DNA of 64,000 nt from assembly GCF_014898055.3 (NCBI RefSeq), contig NW_023601322.1:10249312-10313311 (forward strand), written 5' to 3'. The notes under the pieces were generated by a model, which searched no databases, was not told the origin of the DNA, and saw only the letters and a list, made by a program, of their open reading frames with translations. Position numbers and translations under genes: made by a program. This DNA comes from Talpa occidentalis. Its lineage: Eukaryota > Chordata > Mammalia > Eulipotyphla > Talpidae. Position 1 is the stretch's first letter. Each line of letters starts with the position of its first letter. Of the stretch, positions 12,040 to 22,930 are shown one piece after another.

Positions 12040-13220
12040 AGCGTTATCGATTTTGTCTCATTGTAGATTCACTTAGGGAAATTGAAAATATTCTATAAAA
12101 GTAATTTCAGATCAGAAATGGATCTTAAAAATAGGCAGGAGACTATTAATACTAAATGTTAGCCTTGTTTAATAACTGCCTGTTTTTGGTGCTCTGTGTG
12201 TGTGTGTTGGAGATGGTAGTTTGGTGGTGGGCAATAGAGATATATGGTTAACCAAAGCAACATGAATAGCACAGTGCTAACTATAAACAAACAAAATTAG
12301 ATATTCATTTCCCAGTGAGAATTAGCTTTAAAAAGGTCAGTTTTAATATCTTTTAAAAGTGAATTATATGAAATGTGTTTTTAAAGGTGAGATACTATCT
12401 AATTCTTTCCCAAGAAAAGGGGTGTAGTACACTGGAGGTACAAAGGAAACTGCCGTATCAGAAGAGTTAGTTGAAATGCTGACTCAAAATAGTTCTGTGG
12501 CTCTGACTACATTATAAAATCCTTCTGTACTATAACTTTCTCTGCCATAAAGTGGAAGCGAGAAGCATACTTACCATTTAACGTTTATTATGATGGTTGA
12601 TGAAACCCCACTGAGGATGAGGGACCTCTATATGTCATTATTTGACTCTGAAACAGATGGAAAGGTAGAATCTTCTTGGGATCCAAGCCAAAACTGAGGA
12701 TGTGGGCCATCTGCTGGTGACTTTGAGAACTTCAGACACATGGTTCCTAGACCTCATATTTTGAGGGAATTAGGTAAGAACCTTGCCTAGAATGTCAGAA
12801 CTATAGATGGATTTAAGAGATTATCCCACTGAGCCTTCATTTTTGTAGAGACTAGCATAAGTTTTAGCCAGTTCCAGAGCCAAGATATAAACCCAACTTG
12901 TATACCTCAAATTTTGAGTAGACACAAAGTAGTAAAGGTAACAGCATCTCTCTCTGTGAGGAGCTGGGGCAGATCCAAACTAGGAAGGACATACCCAGAA
13001 ACGTGGAAAATGCTCTGCTCCACACTTGATAAGGCTCTCCTACTGTGTGCTTGAAACTGATTTGTTAGCAAGGTAGCCTTGGAAAATGTTAAAATAATAA
13101 TTTTTTATCATTGATGAGCCACAACTTCTTTACTTGATGCAATTTCCATTTTCCACTGCTTCTCATGCTGATTTTACCAGATGCCCAGAAAGTGCATGTT
13201 TTGCTTGACTTTCCCTCTTC
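12040..13220. other. Unassigned sequence
   Basis: No gene seen. It holds a short (TG)n run near 12194-12207. The rest looks unique. Confidence 0.45.
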
Positions 13221-13238
13221 TTTCCAATCCCTCTTTCT

Positions 13239-13511
13239 TTTTCAAATTTTTAAAAATATTTATTTATTTATACAAGCATGGGGGTACAGGCCAGAGGCAT
13301 GGGAGAGTGAGAGAATTCACCAGAGTGGGGAGCAGAACAGGCAGACGGACCGAAGACACTGCTGAGGGGAGCAGCGGATGAGACAGGAGAGGTCTGCCTT
13401 GCCAGGTGGGGATCTTCCTGGCCAGCCGGGAATCAAACCCACGCTGCAGAGGTTGCAGACATCTTCACAGTGCTGCACTCAACCCGCTGCACCACCGGGG
13501 GCGGGGGGGCC
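13239..13511 (-). mobile_element. T+ tRNA-derived SINE, copy 4
   Basis: Minus-strand copy with a TATTTATTTATTTATACAAGC tail and a GCACCACCGGGGGCGGGGGG head complement. The flanking duplication is imperfect: TCCAATCCCTCTTTCT at 13223-13238 and TCCAGTCCTTCTTTCT at 13512-13527. The 'GACGGACCGAAGACACTGC' segment places it between the two main subgroups. The C/G run at the head end looks like a local slippage expansion. Confidence 0.9.
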
Positions 13512-13869
13512 TCCAGTCCTTCTTTCTATCATAAAAACTACCCAGAGGGAAGGGGATTAGATGAAGTAAGTATTCCAACTTCTTAGTCAACAGCTGAACT
13601 ATGTCCAAGCTGTGAACCAGTGTGAAATGATGGTGTGAAACTTGGTGTCTGCAGGAGAGTCAGACTTTAGGAAGCCACTTACGATAGATACAAAAGTTGT
13701 GACAGGAAAACTACTCATGGAGTTGAGCTTCGTTTCCTATATTAATTAATTGAGTAAAATGCCTTTTGTGAAATACTCATTTAAGTGGGTTTTTTTGGGC
13801 TAATTTTTAAAATTGTGTTTTTGTCTTCTTCTCACTAATTTGTAGAATTTTTTACTATATTATAGATAT

Positions 13870-14300
13870 TGTTCAATGAAATAGGTACAGTGGTGCCCCC
13901 TCCCCCCCAAAAAAAATATGTCTCCATGGAACCTGTAGATATGACTCTTTGGAAAAAAGGACTTTTGTAGATATAATTAAGGATATCAAGATGAGGTTCT
14001 ACTGGATTAAGGTGCCCAAATGTTCCTAGAAATAAGAGAAGGGGAGAAGAACAGGTGATAAGGTCATGTAAATTTGTAGGTAGAGACAGAGTGATAGACC
14101 CACAAGTTAAGGGATGCTTAGAGTGAGCAGAAGTTGAGTCAAGGAAGAATTCTTCCTTACAGATTTTGGAGGGGCTGTGGATATGCCAACACTTAATTTC
14201 AGACTTCTGGTCTCCAGAAGTTGGAGAAAATCAATTTATGTTGGTTTAAGCCACCAAGGTTGAGGTAATCTGTATGGCAGACCTTGAGAACTAATACAGC
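13870..14300 (+). mobile_element. Solo MLT1-type (ERVL-MaLR) LTR
   Basis: The landmarks are in the order expected for MaLR LTRs: 'GTGGTGCCCCCTCCC', 'CATGGAACCTGTAGATATGA', 'CTTTGGAAAAAAGGACTTTT', 'ATTAAGGATATCAAGATGAG', 'TTCAGACTTCTGGTCTCCAG', 'TTTAAGCCACCAAGGTTGAG' and a terminal 'AACTAATACAG'. No internal retroviral sequence adjoins it. The C7A8 run near 13897-13917 sits where these LTRs carry a 'CCCCCAAA' stretch. Subfamily not determined. Confidence 0.75.
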
Positions 14301-14304
14301 CATG

Positions 14305-14870
14305 TATGTATTTCAACTCAGAAAATCTGTGACTAATGATGGTATTGAGTTCCTTTCCAATTCTTCTATCTTTTATTTGCCTTTGTTTCTTCCTGCATTG
14401 GCTGGGAATGCCAGCACAAGATTTCGTTCACTGCTATCTGCCTAATATCTAGAAGAGTGGCCGATGCCTGTGTTCCATAAATAGAAAGGACAAACCTACA
14501 GTAAACATTACAGTTTATACTGCACTTCGCTGTATAAAACCATTGAAAAGATTATCCAGAGCAAAATGTCAGTTAATACCTTGCTTAATCTCCAGACACT
14601 TTGAAGATTAGAACTGATAGAGCATAGAATGAATATGGCAGAATTAATGTGGGTATGTAGAAATGAGAGAGACATGTCTTCCTGGGGAGACATGTCTCCC
14701 CACCTGTCTATTTATTCATTCAATAAAATGTTACTGAGTGTTAGTATCCCATAGAGAAAATGCTGTCAACTAATGAGCTCACTAGAACTACCTCTTGATT
14801 TTGTGGCTAGGCCACTTGCAGTAAAACAGTGGAAAAGTTTTGAAGAACACAAGTTTTAAACAGCTTAGAA
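14305..14870. other. Mostly unassigned; possible L2 3' end at 14700-14780
   Basis: The 14703-14740 segment 'TATTTATTCATTCAATAAAA', then 'TTACTGAGTG', resembles the antisense L2 3' end. The match is short and generic. Nothing else is recognisable. Confidence 0.35.
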
Positions 14871-14876
14871 TGCTTT

Positions 14877-15188
14877 TTTTATTTTTAATTTTTTAATTTT
14901 TTAAATTTCTTCTTTTTTTTAAAAGATTTATTTATCTATACAAGAACTGCAGTACCCTCCCCGCCAGAAGCATGGGAGGGTGAAATAATTCACGAGAGAG
15001 AGACAGGGCAGGGAACAGAACAGGCAGACGGACCGAAAGCACTGCTGAGAGAAGCAGCGGGCGAGACAGGAGAGGTCTACTGCGCCATGTGGGTAGCTCC
15101 CTGGCTGGCTGGGAATGGAACCCATGCTGCAGAGGCTGCAGACAGCTTCACAGCGCTGCACTCAACCTGCTGCGCCACCGGGAGACCC
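14877..15188 (-). mobile_element. T+ tRNA-derived SINE, copy 5
   Basis: Minus-strand copy with an expanded T-rich tail at 14877-14925 and the head complement CTGCGCCACCGGGAGACCC. The target duplication is degraded: TTAGAATGCTTT at 14865-14876 and TTAGAACACTTT at 15190-15201. The body carries private changes such as 'CCCTCCCCGCCAGAAGC', implying an older insertion than copies 2 and 6. Confidence 0.88.
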
Positions 15189-15202
15189 TTTAGAACACTT
15201 TA

Positions 15203-17025
15203 AAAGGTGTGATTGAGGAAGGGGCATGGTATAAGTGTATTTTAATACTATTAATGGCAACAAAGCTCTGAATACAATTTAAGAGGATTGGCTATATTTA
15301 GTGACAACTACCACCCTAAAGAGTAGCAGCTCTTCATTCCAGGAGGAAGCCTATGCTAACTATAGCGTGTCTGGAGTCATCACTAATGAATATATATTGA
15401 CTGGTCTTCCAGGCAATCACCTTCTCTATCTAGAGTGCCTTGTCTAAATCCACTTTATGCTTTTAAGACTGTGGAAGAAGCTGTTGGTGCTGAGGCCTTG
15501 GTCCTCTTGGGTCAAAGTCACAGTAGCCAAACTACAGCCCCACTTGATCAAATGAAGGTTTATATTCTCAAGCCACTGCTAAGTTATTAACTTTAAGGGA
15601 GATTTTAGCATCAGTGGAGCCATAGTTTGGAAATCCCACACTGACATTATCTTAAGAAGATTCTTTCTGGAAGATGTCATGTCTGTCGGGATTTTATATA
15701 TATATTAGCCAGACAGAATTGAATAGACATAGACACAGTCCCTTAAATCAAAGCTGAAGTATGTAATTATGTTGTTGAAGAATACCTTCAGATCTCCCCA
15801 ATGAAAATGAAGGTGATAGTCATAAAGATCCTCAAAAGCACTTCAAAAAGTTATTGGCATTGTGGGCTGCTACTTTAGAGACAAAGTGAGCAAATTTCTT
15901 AAGGTAGTCATGGTGAAAATATCAAATTTTATGGCTTGTCACAGATTAATAGGCAAATAATATTAAGGCTGTGCAAACTCTTTTTCAATAACTTGAGTGA
16001 TTACCAAAGATTACACAGGACATGTTTAGCAAAAAAAAAAAAAAAGACTCAAAAGCTAATAAATATGAATATCAATCTGTGAGCTGGGCCTCATTAATTA
16101 TTTACACAACAGTGAATTCAGAGTAAAACAAGAATTATTCATTGCATACAACCAATAGGAAAGTTTGAAAATATTGTCTTTCATTATTTTAAAAGACAAA
16201 TGAAATTGCTGTTTCAGTAAAATGAATTGGCATGGCCTGCGTTGACATTTAAAATGCTGTTGTGTAGTGAAGAATTAACCTTACCCAGCAGGTAAATCCA
16301 GGATATTAGTCCAGAAAGCCAAGTTTTGAAGCGCAAGAAGTCTTCTCACAATGGAGTTTATTATATATGAGGCAGCACCCAAAGGCATCAGCAGGGATAG
16401 CACCCTAAAAGAACTCACCTCCCCAAATGAGGGAGAGGGGTCCTGTGATCACAGGGGGAGGAATGTGAGGAGGTACTGGAAGTGAAGGGAGGGAGCGGCT
16501 TCACATTCCCAGGTTCTAGGAGGTGCCAGGCAGTGTGGGCAACAAGAGATACAGTATTTATCTTCTCCAGTACTGGGCTTGCCAGCCCATAAAGACCAGC
16601 AGAATCTTGCCCTGGTGTTCTCAACCTAAGGGAATTTTGTTAGAGATGTAGCACAATCAGTTTTCAGAGATCCTGGGAATTCAGTTGGAGAAAAATAACA
16701 TGGAGGGAGGTGTGAGAGAAGAGAGAACAAAGGATGCTTAGTATTTCATTTTGCATAGTTCTACTTTTCTAACAATAGTTTAAGTCACAGGTTGAGGGGT
16801 GGGTTTGGAGTCTGGCTGCAGTGTTGCTTATAATAAAGAAGACCTCCATGCCTTGATGGTGGGTGTAGTGTGGTGTTGTGCATGTAAGTAGGTGTGATCC
16901 TGTGTCTCTGAATCACATGCAATGTTGCAATCACATACTGTATGCAGTCACAGACAGTTTATATCGATCATTTGCCTCGCCATATAACTTTAGAAGCATC
17001 CTGATGCTATCCAGCTTGCTGAGAC
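15203..17025. other. Unassigned sequence with an isolated A15 tract
   Basis: No identifiable gene. An uninterrupted A15 run at 16030-16044 could be the tail of a retrocopy, but I could not recognise a parent gene in 15290-16030. The 16330-16650 part is less AT-rich. Its minus-strand frame at 16415-16624 has no domain. Confidence 0.4.
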
Positions 17026-17029
17026 TTTA

Positions 17030-17770
17030 ATTGGTATTACGTTGAATCTGTAGGTCAATTTGGGAAGAATTGACAACTAAATAATATTGAGTCTTTCTAT
17101 CCATGAACATGTAATATCTTTTTATTTATTTAGTTGTTCTTTGATTGCCTTAGAATTTTGTTGTTTTCTCATATAGATATTGCACATATTTTGCTATATT
17201 TATTTCTAAGTACTTTATTTGAGGGTGGGGAGTTGTTTATGTAACAGGGTTGTGTTTCATTTTCAAATTCTACTTGTTCATTGCTGGCATATAGGAAAGC
17301 AATTGACTTTTATGTATTAACCTTGTATCTTGCAACCTTATTTGTATCCTGCAATTACTTATTAGTTTTAAGAGGGTTTTTTGTTAATTATTTCAGATTC
17401 TCTGTAGATGATCATGTCATCTATAAGCAAAAGCAGTTTTATGTCTTCCTTCTAAGTTACTTTTTGATTTCCTTTTCTCACCTCACTTTATTTGCAAGGG
17501 CTTACAGTACAATGTTGAAAATAATTTCAGAGAGGGAACATCTTTTCATTGTACCCTATCTTAGTGAGAAAACTTCAAGTTTCTCATCATTGAGTACGAT
17601 ATTAGCTGTTAGTTTTCTGTAGATAATCTTTATCAAATTGAGAAATGTCCCATCCATTTCTAGTTAGGTGAGAGTGTTTATTATGAAGGAGTTTTGGGTC
17701 TTTTTCAAGTGATTTTTCTCTTCTATTAATACAATCGTGTGTGTGCATTCAAAGAACACTTTCTTTGAGG
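17030..17770 (-). mobile_element. Old L1 ORF2 reverse-transcriptase relic, antisense
   Basis: The plus strand reads like the complement of L1 ORF2: 'GTTGAATCTGTAGGTCAATT', 'TTTCTAAGTACTTTATTTGA', 'GTATCTTGCAACCTTATTTG', 'TCAGAGAGGGAACATC', 'GATATTAGCTGTTAGTTTTC', 'GAAATGTCCCATCCATTTCT'. The complement of the FADD active-site region falls around 17405-17425 (GATGATCATGTCATCT). The ORF is broken. The 113-residue plus-strand frame at 17281-17622 is the antisense shadow of this element. Confidence 0.75.
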
Positions 17771-17774
17771 GATT

Positions 17775-19125
17775 AAAAAGTAAATAAAGCAAATCTACTC
17801 TCTCATTCTCGACAGCGATCTCACAAAAAGGAACTTTAGGTGACTTTAATCTTTTTTGCCTATAACTACTGATTCATCAATGGAGAAAATAGGAAACAGA
17901 TGTCACTGTTGACAGTGGAATCACAACTTCAGAGTCAAAAGTTCTCATGATTGCTATATGACATTAAAACACAGATTTTATAAGATATATCATCGGGCAT
18001 GACAAGTTGAGACTTCAAACTTCTGTATATAGTCTGCCATTTTGAATTTGTAGTTTGTAACTACTGTATATAGTCTGCCATTTGAATTTGTAGTTTGTAA
18101 TTAACATCATTTTAAACTGGAAGGAGTTTAACTCCATAGACATTTAGGGGAAGGAAATGTGCTCATCCCTGTTTCCCATGCCAAGCTGATAGTCCATAAA
18201 AGACAAAGACTACAAGGCACCTGTGCACGTCAGTGTCTTGATGGCTCAGCTGGAATCACTTCAACCAACTCTGTATTTAACCGCCTTGTAAAAACTGTTT
18301 TGTCCCCAGAAGCAAGAGCAACTCTTCAGTGGTAGCAATATTCATCTTGATACCGTAATTACTACCATAGACCATATTTAGATTCTGACACCATCATACA
18401 TAGGGGAAGTGTGCAGTGTAATCACAGGAATTTACTATAAAGATGACAGATTTTGTATAGGAATATAAAAGTTATTTCACTTGGTCAGGGTGATCTGAGT
18501 GAACAGTTATTTGCACAATGTAAATTAGGAACACAAAGCAGGCCTCACATCTGTTACCTGTTGATTGATGTCCAGAATTTCACCATTTGTTTATAAAGCA
18601 GATAACCCAGTGAGTTGTGGCACAGGTTTCTGTTAGTTATTTGCACCTCAGTGTGGATTAAGGGACTTCATACAAGTTTCTATAATGATGTGTAACAGGG
18701 AGGCATGGACCCTTCAGTGCAGATGAGGGTCTCCCTCCTCAAAGGGAAGAGACTGAGGGGGGGCAATGGAGAACTGTGGGTTTTCTGTGCCTGCATGTCA
18801 AGTATTCCAAGCTGTGGTTGCCATCTTGAATCTGCAGAGTATATTCTCTTGGGCAGATCAGGGAAGTGGACATAGAACTTTTGAAATAAATAATATCAGA
18901 GATTTTCTTATGATATATTTAGAATTATTAATTTAAAAATACACCTATGTCTAAACAGCATTTATCTTACTACCCTATTTAAATTCTAAGCTGCCTTTTT
19001 TACAATTCGCATAGAAATAGCAATAATTTTGGAGAGGACTTTTCTTATGGAAACAAGGTCATTCTCTTTCTGGGAGACATGTGATGCCATGCAAAGAAAT
19101 TTCTTCCTATAAGAGAAGAACAACC
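17775..19125. other. Unassigned sequence containing a tandem duplication
   Basis: Apart from the duplication at 18023-18103, I recognise nothing here. Confidence 0.45.
18023..18103. repeat. Two-copy tandem duplication, about 41 bp unit
   Basis: The unit beginning CTGTATATAGTCTGCCATTT and ending GTTTGTAACT occurs at 18023-18063 and again at 18064-18103. The copies differ by one deleted T and changes at the last few bases. The near identity marks a recent local duplication. Confidence 0.9.
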
Positions 19126-19129
19126 CTTT

Positions 19130-21140
19130 CAATGACTTTTTTCCCTCATCTGGGTTCCCATTTTGTATCTTTTTTCCTCCTCAAATCCTCTACCCTCTGT
19201 GTCCACTCTCATTCTCAGCTAACCATGTACCTTCTTATTTTATTGAGGAAATAAAATCTATAAAAAGAAAACTTGCACATTTTCCTATCATCATATATTC
19301 CTACCTACTAACACCAATCTCAGAAATGCTGCCCTTTCACAATTTTTTTTTATAGATTTTTCCATTTAAAGTCAATCCTATTCTACTACCTGGGAATTAG
19401 TTCCATTCTAGACCAGTTGCTCTCCTCTCTCCCTCCTTCATCATCAATTCACTGTCTACTGGATCATTCCTGATTGCACAGAAATCTGCTCTTCATTCTC
19501 CTTTCCAAACCAACATGCAAATGAAACCTGTAGCCTGCCAACTACCCACCACTCCCTTCTCTCTATTGGAGTTGAGGTTACCCACAGCCTACCGTTCCTC
19601 TCCTCTCATTCTCTTCTAAGTCTCCTCTCATTATCTTTTAAGTCCACACCATTCAGGCTTTTGCCTCTGTTTTTAATTCACCAGGATTTCTCTGGCCAAC
19701 ATCTCTACTAGCCTTCATGTTGCTTACTCCAGTGGGCAGTGCTCATTCCTCAGCTTACTCACACTATAGAAAAGCAGCATTCAGCCCAGCACTAATCCTC
19801 ATCCTCCTCCTTACACTCATGCCACCTCCTTTTCTGCCACCATGCTCCCTTGGGTTTTCCTTCCACCTCACTTGTTCCTTCTCAGTGTCCTTGTTAACTC
19901 TCCATTTCTCCCAAAGCCCTTACCATTAGAGTACTCTCCTCACTTGGGTTCCCTCCCAAAAGCAAAACCTAAAACACAAACTTGCCTGCAAATAGTTATT
20001 TATATTAAGTGACTCCAAAGAGCAGTGTCAGGTAGACTGAGAAGCATGAAGTAGGGAAGGCGGGAAGGTCAAATGAAAAGTGACTTATTGAACTGGTTAT
20101 AACTGTTGCGGATAACTGGAGTTCAAAACTTCTATATTCAACTATATTCAACTCCGTTGCACTAGAGCTTGTTAGGTTTCCTGTCATGTCTGTCCATGCT
20201 TGTCCTCCTAATGAAACTTTCCAGTATCGTGGTTTTAAACATCTTTCCCACACTATTAACTCCCAAGGTTTTATCACCAAGATAGAGTCTAGTATATCCA
20301 ACAGCCTATGGGACATCCACCTATTTAACAGGTTCATCAATGATAACATGTCCCAAATGGTGTTTCTTATCTTCTCCCTTCACACAGACTCCACTCATTT
20401 CAGGAACAATACAATCACTCCTCACTATTCCTATGGCTGCCATCTTGGTCAAGGTGTGATTGTCTTTGAGAAGGACCATAGCTATTGTCTCGTCACTGCC
20501 TTTTCCTTTTACCTCCCTTAGTCTTTGCCAACCATACCAGCCAGAGGGATTCTGCTAAAATTAAAATTCATATAATGTCACTCTCCTGTTCAATTCCCTC
20601 TAAAACTTTGTCATTTCACTCGGAATAAGATCATGTATCTGATCTGGACCTAACAGCCTCTCAGACCCCACACATCTACTCTCTTCTCTCTCCCATTGAT
20701 CCACACACCCTAGTCTCTTCATGGTCCCACAAAAGCCCCAGGGCTATTCTATCCTGAGCTCATTTGAATTGGTATTTTTTTCTACCTACAGTATTTGATC
20801 CTCAGATATCCCCAAGCTTAATTCCTCTCCACTACTCTTTATTTATGTGTCATATTTTCACTGGTGTTTATAATGATGAACATTTTATGATTGAAAACTT
20901 CCTCTCTCATTCTATAACCTTTTGATTGCTTTATGTGTTTTAGTATTTTCTTTTCCATAGTATTTATGACCATTTAACAAAATTATAATTTATGTGTTTG
21001 TCTCTTCTTTATACTCTATCTCCTTCCTTGTTAGAATCTACATTCTGTGATACCAGTATCCTTGCCTGCTGTTCATTGGTACAACTCACACATCCAAAGC
21101 AGTGTCTAATTCACTTATGTTAACTTTTGACAAATACATG
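19130..21140 (+). mobile_element. Long LINE-2 (L2) relic covering the reverse-transcriptase region to the 3' part
   Basis: The landmarks of the L2 coding strand occur in order. There is 'TTATTTTATTGAGGAAATAA' near 19236, 'CTACTGGATCATTCCTGATT' near 19457, 'CACCATTCAGGCTTTTGCC' near 19647 and 'TAGCCTTCATGTTGCT' near 19710. 'TTTTCCTTCCACCTCACTTG' follows near 19856, then 'TATATCCAACAGCCTATGGG' near 20291, 'AACATGTCCCAAATGG' near 20345 and the C-terminal and 3' stretch from 20560 to 21130. L2 encodes a CR1-clade reverse transcriptase. No frame longer than about 110 codons survives. About 2 kb of one L2 copy in a single piece is longer than most L2 relics. Confidence 0.72.
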
Positions 21141-21144
21141 AGTG

Positions 21145-22915
21145 TGTGACCAGATACCTACTCCTAGGTCAGTCACAATCTGTGTGACCTTCATCAAGCA
21201 TGGGGTCTTTCTCAGCTTGATTCTCTTTAAAAATCAGTATAAAATATGGGAACAGACTATTAGCATGTCCCAGTTCTAAAATGTTATTATCTTTATGTTT
21301 TATAAGACCCAGCTTATTAAAGTTTTCTGGGTTTCCTGTAACTATGAAAGTTAGCGAAAAAAATATATTTCTGAATGTTATCTTAGCTTTAGAAATCTAT
21401 ATTTTAGTGAACTGAATAAAAGCGAACTGTATTATTTTGGGTGTATAACTGAAAAATGAAATCTGCCTCTTTAACTGCTGCAAAATAAGCTTTGGGTAAA
21501 GGTTCTAGGCTATTTTGCAGAAAACAAAATCTACTTTGTAAAATGCAATTTTAAAATAATTTGAAATACATTTTTACGTGTTATGGAGCAAATTTGCCAG
21601 TATCTTCTATTAGACTTTCAGCAATAAACAGTAATGAACTGAGATAAATTTAACTCATATATCAGATTCAGCATTACAGTGGTGAATGCTTCCAAAATGC
21701 CCAGGGGCAAAGAAAAAATATTTTCATGAGTTTTGAGGTGCTTTATAACATTTACCTGTGTTTTTTTGTACATTCTCTCAAGAAATTTTCATCTCATTAT
21801 TATTTCCACAAAAATGCTTCCTTTTTGAATCACAGTTGCTTCAGCTAAAGGAGCCTGAGCAGTAAAAAGAGAACCATTGCAGAACTTGGTGGCCCCTTTA
21901 CCCTCTCTGACAACTTTCTAATAAGTTTAGGGCTTTTGTGAGTATACACATGCATGGTGTCTTTACAGTAAAAAATCTCTTCCTTTGTTCTGTGTTTTCT
22001 TTTGGAATATGTCTAAAGTCATTTCCATACAATTGCTATTGAACTTGAGTAAAAACAAAGAAACAGAAGTAAAAACCAACCCCGGTCAGACTCTCAGGGG
22101 AAAATTAAATACCATCTTAATGTCAAGACTCATGTTTCTAATAAGTATTCTTTATATAGCTTAGTGATATTGATTAATCAAATTAGTTTTTCCACCTTTT
22201 CTTCTCCTCAGACAGGCCTTGTATGCCTTTGTTTGCAGACATTTGTAACTACATATATGTTAAAGACAATGCAAATTTTCTAGAAATAGCTATCAGTTAA
22301 GTATAAGTTAAAAGCAAGACATTTGTATACTCTTATATGGAAACATCATGTTTAATTATTTTGCTTTTAAAAATGTGTTTGGTCTAAGCATCATTTTCAA
22401 AAAAAACGAAAAACAGAGACTGTATATTTGAATAGCTAAACATCTACCATGATAGGCTGAAAATATTATGAAATTAAAATTGAAAAATATTAGTGGATTG
22501 TTATTAAATGGGATAGGAAATATAAGACAAGAGAATCAGTGCTGTTACACTCTCAGGGAGGTTTTGGAAAATATAAAAGTCATTTAGAAGAGTTCATTCG
22601 ATAATGATGTTTCATGAAACTTAATTTTGTTGACATGGATATAATTAAAAAAACTAAATAATACCTAAAACAAAACAAAACATATTTGAGAGATGCACCA
22701 ACCTTTTGGTACCTCAGAGGAACCCCTTGGAATATTATGGCTGCTGTATTCTAAAGGGCCACTTTCATGGTCCCACATGAATAATACAATTTATAAAATC
22801 TTTATTGGTCTTTTGTGAATATCTTACACCCTGGGAAAACATGACTCCAAATATTTTTGTGTCTGCTGAGCTTCTCAGGAGGATGGATCCATGTTAGTTT
22901 GATATATTTTTTATT
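21145..22915. other. Unassigned, AT-rich sequence
   Basis: No gene or clear repeat seen. Short A-rich runs occur near 22400 and 22660-22680. The last bases form the target of the L1 at 22931. Confidence 0.45.
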
Positions 22916-22930
22916 TGAATACTCCAGATA

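Noticed and set aside
17281..17622. 113-codon plus-strand frame with a membrane-like product
   Set aside because: It lies on the antisense strand of an old L1 ORF2 relic; the complement of an L1 is T-rich and yields hydrophobic peptides by chance.
20005..20521. 114-codon minus and 111-codon plus frames
   Set aside because: Both lie inside the long L2 relic; the plus frame is residual L2 ORF and the minus one is its shadow.
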